Shown one piece after another: positions 7,273 through 11,099 of a DNA stretch of 11,099 nt (positions within the stretch are counted from its first letter, which is position 1; each line of letters starts with the position of its first letter). The position numbers and the translations under genes are program-made. The notes beneath the pieces are model-generated. The model ran no database searches and was not told where the DNA came from. It saw only the letters and a list, made by a program, of their open reading frames with translations. The stretch lies in NCBI GenBank assembly GCA_023434015.1, contig JAEYTM010000153.1:1-11099 (forward strand). The letters are read 5' to 3'. The stretch is from Pseudomonadota bacterium. Lineage in GTDB: Bacteria > Pseudomonadota > Alphaproteobacteria > Caulobacterales > Caulobacteraceae.

Positions 7273-7350
7273 GGCGTCTTTTAACCCGGGCAGCGCAGCT
7301 GTCTCTGCGTTCCTATGGCGCGCATTTGCTGCGAAGCTGTTCACCTGATC

Positions 7351-7354
7351 GGAG
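7351..7354 (+). promoter_or_regulatory. Ribosome binding site of the epoxide-hydrolase-like gene
   Basis: GGAG lies 9 bases before the ATG at 7364 and decides that start over the longer open frames on either side. Confidence 0.6.
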
Positions 7355-7363
7355 ACCGCGCCG

Positions 7364-8344
7364 ATGTCCGCTCTCGACACCCAGATGCCGCCCGTCCGGC
7401 ACGCCCGCGTGAACGGGATCGACATGGCCTATTACGAGGCGGGACCGCGACGGGGGACGCCGATCGTCCTGTGCCACGGCTTCCCGGAGCTGGCCTTTTC
7501 CTGGCGCCATCAGATCAGGGCGCTGGCCGAGGCGGGCCGGTGGGTGATCGCCCCCGACCAGCGCGGCTACGGCCTCAGCTCCGCGCCCCAAGACGTCGCC
7601 GACTACGACATGGCGCATCTCAGCGGCGACCTCGTCGGCCTGCTGGACCACCTGGGCGTGGAGAAGGCGGTTTTCTGCGGCCACGACTGGGGCGGCATCG
7701 TCGTCTGGCAGATGCCGCTGCTGCACCCGGGACGCACCGCCGGGGTGATCGGGCTGAACACGCCGTTCCTTCCCCGCGCGCCCGCCGATCCCATCGCCAT
7801 CATGCGCCACCGGTTCGGGCCGGACATGTACATCGTCTGGTTCCAGACGCCGGGCGACGCAGACGCCGCCCTGGCGCGCGACGTCGAGAAGACCCTGCGC
7901 TTCTTCATGCGCCGGCCGCGCGAGCTGACCTGGAGCTTCGCGGCCGGCGGGGCCGGCGCGCGCTTCGCCGTCAAGACGCTGCTCGAGCGTTTCGATCCGT
8001 CAGACCGGGGCGGCCAGCTGCTGACCGACGCCGAGCTGGCGGTGTTCGTGGAGAGCTTCGAGCGGAGCGGCTTCACCGGCGGGATCAACTGGTATCGCAA
8101 CTTCACCCGCAACTGGCAGGCGGCGGAGGGGCTGCCGGGACGCATCGACGGCCTGCCCTGCATGATGATCACCGCCGAGCGCGATCCCGTCCTGACGCCC
8201 GCCATGGCCGAGCACATGCCGATGCTGGTCGGCGATCTGGAGATGCACATGATCGCCGGCAGCGGTCACTGGACCCAGCAGGAGGAGCCGGAGGCCGTCA
8301 ATCGCCTCATCCTCGACTGGATGGACCGCCGTTTCCCGGCGTAG
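7364..8344 (+). CDS. Alpha/beta hydrolase of the epoxide hydrolase type
   Basis: A 326-residue soluble enzyme with an alpha/beta-hydrolase fold and a lid. It carries the soluble epoxide hydrolase signature: HGFPE (residues 38-42, oxyanion-hole HGXP motif), DQRGYG (65-70), and the nucleophile elbow GHDWGG with Asp108 as nucleophile, so the ester intermediate is on Asp rather than Ser. The lid offers Tyr156 (in DMYIVWF) and Tyr244 (in GINWYRNFTRNW) as candidates for the epoxide-polarising pair. The charge relay is completed by Asp274 (AERDPVL) and His302 (GSGHW). Haloalkane dehalogenases share the Asp nucleophile, but the lid tyrosines and HGFPE favour epoxide opening to a diol. No signal peptide is seen. 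It starts at an ATG with GGAG 9 bases upstream, and is followed after 9 bases by a second alpha/beta hydrolase gene, so the two are likely co-transcribed. Confidence 0.9.
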   Translation: MSALDTQMPPVRHARVNGIDMAYYEAGPRRGTPIVLCHGFPELAFSWRHQIRALAEAGRWVIAPDQRGYGLSSAPQDVADYDMAHLSGDLVGLLDHLGVEKAVFCGHDWGGIVVWQMPLLHPGRTAGVIGLNTPFLPRAPADPIAIMRHRFGPDMYIVWFQTPGDADAALARDVEKTLRFFMRRPRELTWSFAAGGAGARFAVKTLLERFDPSDRGGQLLTDAELAVFVESFERSGFTGGINWYRNFTRNWQAAEGLPGRIDGLPCMMITAERDPVLTPAMAEHMPMLVGDLEMHMIAGSGHWTQQEEPEAVNRLILDWMDRRFPA

Positions 8345-8353
8345 GCTGATCCC

Positions 8354-9346
8354 ATGGAACGCACCCTGCCCCCGCCAGCCGTCTCCGCCTCCGCCAACCG
8401 TCGCGGCCTGTTCGCCGAGACCGAGCCCTTCGCGTCCGGGTGGCTGGCCACCGGCGGGCCGCACGAGATCTATTACGAGGAATGCGGCGCCCGGGACGGC
8501 AAGCCCTGCGTGATCCTTCACGGCGGGCCCGGCGGGGCGATCAATCCCACCATGCGGCGGTTCTTCGATCCGCGCCGCTGGCGCATGGCGCTGTTCGATC
8601 AGCGCGGCTGCGGCAAGAGCCGGCCGAACGCCAGCCTGGAGGACAACACCACCTGGACGCTGATCGAGGACATCGAGCGGCTGCGCGAACATCTTGGCGT
8701 CGAGAAATGGACCGTGTTCGGCGGCTCCTGGGGATCGACCCTGGCGCTGGCCTACGCCCTGACCCACCCGCAGCGGGTTGACGCCCTGGTGCTGCGCGGC
8801 GTCTTCCTGCTCACGGCGCGGGAGCTCGCCTGGTTCTATCAGGAGGGCGCGTCGATGCTGTTCCCCGACGCCTGGGAGCGGTTCTGCGCGCCGATCCCCG
8901 CGGCGGAGCGCGGCGACATGATCAGCGCCTACCACGCGCGCCTGACCAGCCCGGACCGCCAGGTGCAGGCTGAGGCGGCGGCGGCCTGGAGCCAGTGGGA
9001 AGGCGACACCATCTCCATCCGCGGCCCGGAGGCGCGGCCGGCCAAGTTCAACGAGATCGACTTCGCGATCGCCTTCGCGCGCATCGAATGCCACTTCTTC
9101 GCCAATCACGGCTTCTTCCCGGAGGAAGGCTGGATCCTGAAGAACGTGGAGAAGATCCGCCGCATTCCGGCGTGGATCGTCCAGGGGCGGTTCGATGTGG
9201 TGACGCCGATGGACACCGCCTGGCGCCTGCACAGGGCGTGGCCGGAGGCGCGGTTCGAGGTGGTATGGGACGCGGGCCACGCGTCCACAGAGCCCGGCAT
9301 CGTCGACGCCCTGGTGCGGGCCACCGACCAGGCGCTCAGGCTATAG
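8354..9346 (+). CDS. pip: Proline iminopeptidase (alpha/beta hydrolase, peptidase family S33)
   Basis: A 330-residue cytosolic aminopeptidase predicted to remove N-terminal proline from peptides. The N-terminal LFAETEPFASGWL and YYEECG match the family start. Motifs are HGGPGG (56-61, oxyanion hole), FDQRGCGKSRPN (81-92) and the nucleophile elbow GGSWGS with Ser125. Asp281 (VQGRFDVVTP) and His309 (AGHAS) complete the triad. The lid has AWSQWE, and Glu245 in ECHFFANHGFF corresponds to the glutamate that binds the substrate amino group in characterised enzymes. Length is normal for the family. Key residues are all there, so it should be active. It lies 9 bases after the epoxide-hydrolase-like gene without a strong ribosome binding site, suggesting translation coupled to the upstream gene. 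A hairpin terminator follows 11 bases after the stop. Confidence 0.93.
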   Translation: MERTLPPPAVSASANRRGLFAETEPFASGWLATGGPHEIYYEECGARDGKPCVILHGGPGGAINPTMRRFFDPRRWRMALFDQRGCGKSRPNASLEDNTTWTLIEDIERLREHLGVEKWTVFGGSWGSTLALAYALTHPQRVDALVLRGVFLLTARELAWFYQEGASMLFPDAWERFCAPIPAAERGDMISAYHARLTSPDRQVQAEAAAAWSQWEGDTISIRGPEARPAKFNEIDFAIAFARIECHFFANHGFFPEEGWILKNVEKIRRIPAWIVQGRFDVVTPMDTAWRLHRAWPEARFEVVWDAGHASTEPGIVDALVRATDQALRL

Positions 9347-9357
9347 CCTAGAGACGA

Positions 9358-9380
9358 CGAGGCCGGGTGAACCGGCCTCG
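9358..9380. terminator. Bidirectional hairpin terminator between pip and the DUF4168 gene
   Basis: A perfect 9-bp stem, CGAGGCCGG (9358-9366) with CCGGCCTCG (9372-9380), encloses the loop GTGAA. It sits between two convergent stop codons (9346 and 9391). The T-rich tails are weak on both sides (GGATTT rightwards, TCGTCTCT leftwards), so termination may be partial. The position makes a shared terminator the best reading. Confidence 0.65.
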
Positions 9381-9390
9381 CCTGTCGGAT

Positions 9391-9765
9391 TTACTGAGCC
9401 GAGCCGGTGGCCGACAGCTGTTCCGCCACGCGGGCGTTGAGCTGCTCGTCCGTCTTAACCGCGGCGGCCATGGCGCTGTACTGCTCCGGCGTCAGGCCGG
9501 CGGCGGTCAGGGTTTCGTGCATCTTCACGGCCATCTCATTCTGAGCCACCGCCTTGGCGTCACCGGTCGCGGCGGCGACCTTGGGACCATATTCGGCATT
9601 GACCTTCTGCAGCTGGCCGAGCGCGGTGGCGAAATTCTTGACCTGCTCGTCGGTGTAGGCGGACTCCGCGGCGGCGGGCGCGGCAGGCGCCTGGGCGTGC
9701 GCGACGCCGGCCAGAGCCAGGGCGGCGATCAGGCCCATAGCGGGCAGGCGGAATGCTTTCGTCAT
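9391..9765 (-). CDS. DUF4168 domain-containing secreted protein
   Basis: A 124-residue exported protein. The N-terminus is a clear Sec signal peptide: MTKAFR, a hydrophobic core ending LALAGVAHA, with likely cleavage after residue 24 before QAPAAP. The mature part of about 100 residues has a short Ala/Pro linker, then the DUF4168 pattern: TDEQVKNFATALGQLQKVNAEY, a helical middle, and GLTPEQYSAMAAAVKTDEQLNARV, all alpha-helical and probably in the periplasm. The function of the family is unknown. The ATG at 9765 is preferred because it begins a standard signal peptide and has GAGGA about 10 bases upstream; the longer frame to 9876 adds Arg/Pro-rich sequence that would ruin the signal. It follows rodA on the same strand after 126 bases, so it may have its own promoter there. 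It is not an obvious functional partner of RodA. Confidence 0.85.
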   Translation of the reverse strand: MTKAFRLPAMGLIAALALAGVAHAQAPAAPAAAESAYTDEQVKNFATALGQLQKVNAEYGPKVAAATGDAKAVAQNEMAVKMHETLTAAGLTPEQYSAMAAAVKTDEQLNARVAEQLSATGSAQ

Positions 9766-9787
9766 GACTAAAATCCTCGTGGTCCTT

Positions 9788-9829
9788 GCGGCGCCCCACC
9801 GGGGGATCCAGGACCCACCCCAACGCCGC
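9788..9829 (-). other. Possible stem-loop in the 5' leader of the DUF4168 gene
   Basis: GCGGCG (9788-9793) can pair with CGCCGC (9824-9829), and GGGG and CCCC runs inside could extend the fold. It lies between rodA and the DUF4168 gene, 23 bases before the latter's start codon. In DNA this GC-rich, six base pairs can arise by chance; no T run follows, so it is not a convincing terminator for rodA. Confidence 0.25.
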
Positions 9830-9891
9830 GGGGAAGTAAAAAGGAATCTGCGGCCAGAACAAGGCGGAGGCGCCACTACGTGAGAAGACTC

Positions 9892-11046
9892 CTAGAGCAG
9901 CGACCCCTTGCCGCTGGTGATCTCGGCATAGCGGTGGACCCGCACGGACTGCACCAGGCCGAAGCCGATCATCACCGTGAGCAGCACGGTTCCGCCATAG
10001 GACAACAGCGGCATGGGCACGCCGACCACAGGGGCCAAGCCCATCACCATGGCGCCGTTGATCATCACATAGAGGGCGAAGGTGGCGGTCAGGCCGGCGG
10101 CCGCCAACCGGCCGAAATGGCTGTGGCTGAGGTAGGCGGTGCGCAGGGCCATGTAGATCACCGCCGCATAGAGCAGCAGGACGAAGGCGCAGCCGACGAA
10201 GCCGAACTCCTCCGCCAAGGTGGCGAAGATGAAGTCGGTCTGCTTCTCCGGCAGGAAGTTCAGCTGGCTCTGCGAACCGAGGCCGTAGCCCTTGCCCAGC
10301 AGGCCGCCCGAGCCCAGGGCGATCTTGGACTGCAGGATATGGTAGCCCGAGCCCGAGGGGTCGCTCTCCGGGTCGAGGAAGGTCATCACCCGTCTGCGCT
10401 GATAGTCATGCAGCACAAACATCACGAACGGCGGCACGGCGACCAGGACGGCGGCCACCCCGGCGCCGATCACCCGCCAGTCGAGGCCCGCCAGGATGAC
10501 GATGGCCAGGCCGGTCATGGCGATGAGCATGGCGGTGCCGAGGTCGGGCTGGTGCGAGACCAGCAGGACCGGCACGGCGATCATGGCCAGGGGCACCAGC
10601 AGCCACCAGGACAGCCGGGCGCTTTCGGAGGAAAGGCCGTGATAGAAGCGCGCCAGGGCCATCACGATGCCGACCTTTATGATCTCGGACGGCTGGAAGC
10701 TGAACGGACCGATGGACAGCCAGCGCTGCGCCCCCAGGCGGACGTCGCCGAACAACTCCACGGCGATCAGCAGCAGCACGCCGACCCCGTAGATCGGATA
10801 GGCCAGGGCGAACCAGACCCGCAGGTCGATCATCGCCAGGGCGAGCATCAGGCCGAAACATATGGCGAAGCGCGTCAGGTGCTTGGCCGCCCAGGGGTCC
10901 CAGGACGAGCCGGCGATCGAGAACAGCATCACCGCACCGGCCCCGGCGATCAGGCACAGGGCGAGGCAGAAGGCCCAGTCGACCTCGCCGATCTTGACGA
11001 TCAGCCGGTCGCGTTCCCCCGGCCGGGTAAGCGCCGAGCCCGTCAT
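9892..11046 (-). CDS. rodA: Rod-shape-determining protein RodA, SEDS peptidoglycan glycosyltransferase
   Basis: A 384-residue inner-membrane protein with about ten membrane helices that polymerises lipid II into glycan strands during side-wall growth, working in a complex with the transpeptidase PBP2 and the MreB elongasome. Family signatures are GAQRWL (105-110), FQPSEIIKVGIVMALARFYH (from 117), PDLGTA (167-172), FLPEKQTDFIFATLAEEFGF (264-283; Asp271 matches the conserved essential Asp of SEDS enzymes) and PLLSYGGT (346-353). The QRWL..QPSE pattern and the length separate it from FtsW and SpoVE, though these are close relatives. The start ATG at 11046 overlaps the stop of the upstream frame (ATGA), the usual coupling of mrdA and rodA. 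The cytoplasmic N-terminal extension of about 20 residues is normal. No key residue is missing. Confidence 0.95.
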   Translation of the reverse strand: MTGSALTRPGERDRLIVKIGEVDWAFCLALCLIAGAGAVMLFSIAGSSWDPWAAKHLTRFAICFGLMLALAMIDLRVWFALAYPIYGVGVLLLIAVELFGDVRLGAQRWLSIGPFSFQPSEIIKVGIVMALARFYHGLSSESARLSWWLLVPLAMIAVPVLLVSHQPDLGTAMLIAMTGLAIVILAGLDWRVIGAGVAAVLVAVPPFVMFVLHDYQRRRVMTFLDPESDPSGSGYHILQSKIALGSGGLLGKGYGLGSQSQLNFLPEKQTDFIFATLAEEFGFVGCAFVLLLYAAVIYMALRTAYLSHSHFGRLAAAGLTATFALYVMINGAMVMGLAPVVGVPMPLLSYGGTVLLTVMIGFGLVQSVRVHRYAEITSGKGSLL

Positions 11047-11099
11047 GCGGGCCCCCCCCCCGGCGGCGGCGCGGGCGGGCCCGGCGGGGGGATGGGCGG
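11043..11099 (-). CDS. C-terminal tail of the gene upstream of rodA, probably penicillin-binding protein 2 (partial)
   Basis: Only the last 18 codons are in the window, ending PPAPPPGGGPA and stop. The frame is open to the window edge and its TGA overlaps the rodA ATG (ATGA). A Pro/Gly-rich low-complexity tail cannot identify a protein by itself. I call it probable mrdA (PBP2, the elongation transpeptidase) because mrdA directly precedes rodA in most proteobacteria and alphaproteobacterial PBP2 proteins can have proline-rich ends. The stretch includes a run of ten C on the + strand (11052-11061), a place where sequencing errors or slippage are likely. Confidence 0.5.
   Translation of the reverse strand, partial: PPIPPPGPPAPPPGGGPA

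Noticed and set aside
5608..7284. 558-residue + strand frame across the DUF423 and Bcr/CflA genes
   Set aside because: It crosses two well-supported genes, and its translation is Gln/His/Arg-rich as expected of a shadow frame.
7293..7340. Near-repeat GCGCAGCTGT / GCGAAGCTGT in the divergent region between the Bcr/CflA and hydrolase genes
   Set aside because: Nine of ten bases match, but this is too short and too spaced to separate from chance, and no regulator gene is adjacent.
8000..9280. 426-residue antisense frame over the two hydrolase genes
   Set aside because: It covers parts of two genes with complete catalytic motifs and itself shows no domain.
9766..9891. TTGTTC...TTACTT promoter for the DUF4168 gene on the - strand
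   Set aside because: The 17-base spacing is right, but the -10 hexamer matches the consensus poorly, so I do not call it.

Overview
The window is dense, high-GC bacterial chromosome with strong G/C preference at third codon positions. It looks like an alphaproteobacterium, probably Caulobacteraceae (a Phenylobacterium- or Caulobacter-like organism). That placement is inferred from overall protein character, the fused CysNC and codon bias; no rRNA or other marker gene is present to prove it. Nothing resembles an insertion sequence, prophage, CRISPR array, tRNA or rRNA, and most of the content is ordinary core or housekeeping sequence.

Left part (1-1288): the C-terminal end of a NodT/TolC-type outer-membrane efflux protein on the + strand meets, tail to tail, a RibD-C/dihydrofolate-reductase-like protein on the - strand. 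A short Trp/Arg-rich ORF of unknown function lies upstream of the latter. Positions 1289-1569 are non-coding and hold a strongly structured leader ending in a perfect intrinsic-terminator hairpin only 23 nt before cysD.

Sulfate activation (1570-4436, + strand): cysD (ATP sulfurylase small subunit) overlaps by one base with cysNC, a fusion of the ATP sulfurylase GTPase subunit and APS kinase. Together they convert sulfate to APS and then PAPS. The leader terminator suggests that this operon is controlled by transcription attenuation.

Middle (4455-7272): an HcaT-like MFS transporter (-), a small DUF423 membrane protein (+) and a Bcr/CflA-type drug-efflux MFS transporter (-). The last two genes share their final four bases.

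Right part (7364-9346, + strand): two adjacent alpha/beta hydrolases, an epoxide-hydrolase-type enzyme with an Asp nucleophile and a proline iminopeptidase with a Ser nucleophile. A bidirectional hairpin terminator follows. On the - strand come a small secreted DUF4168 protein, rodA (cell-wall SEDS glycosyltransferase), and at the window edge the Pro/Gly-rich tail of a gene overlapping rodA by ATGA. That gene is most likely mrdA (PBP2), but only 18 residues are visible.

The most interesting feature is the cysD leader (1444-1546). I see no evidence of a wholly new multi-gene system here.
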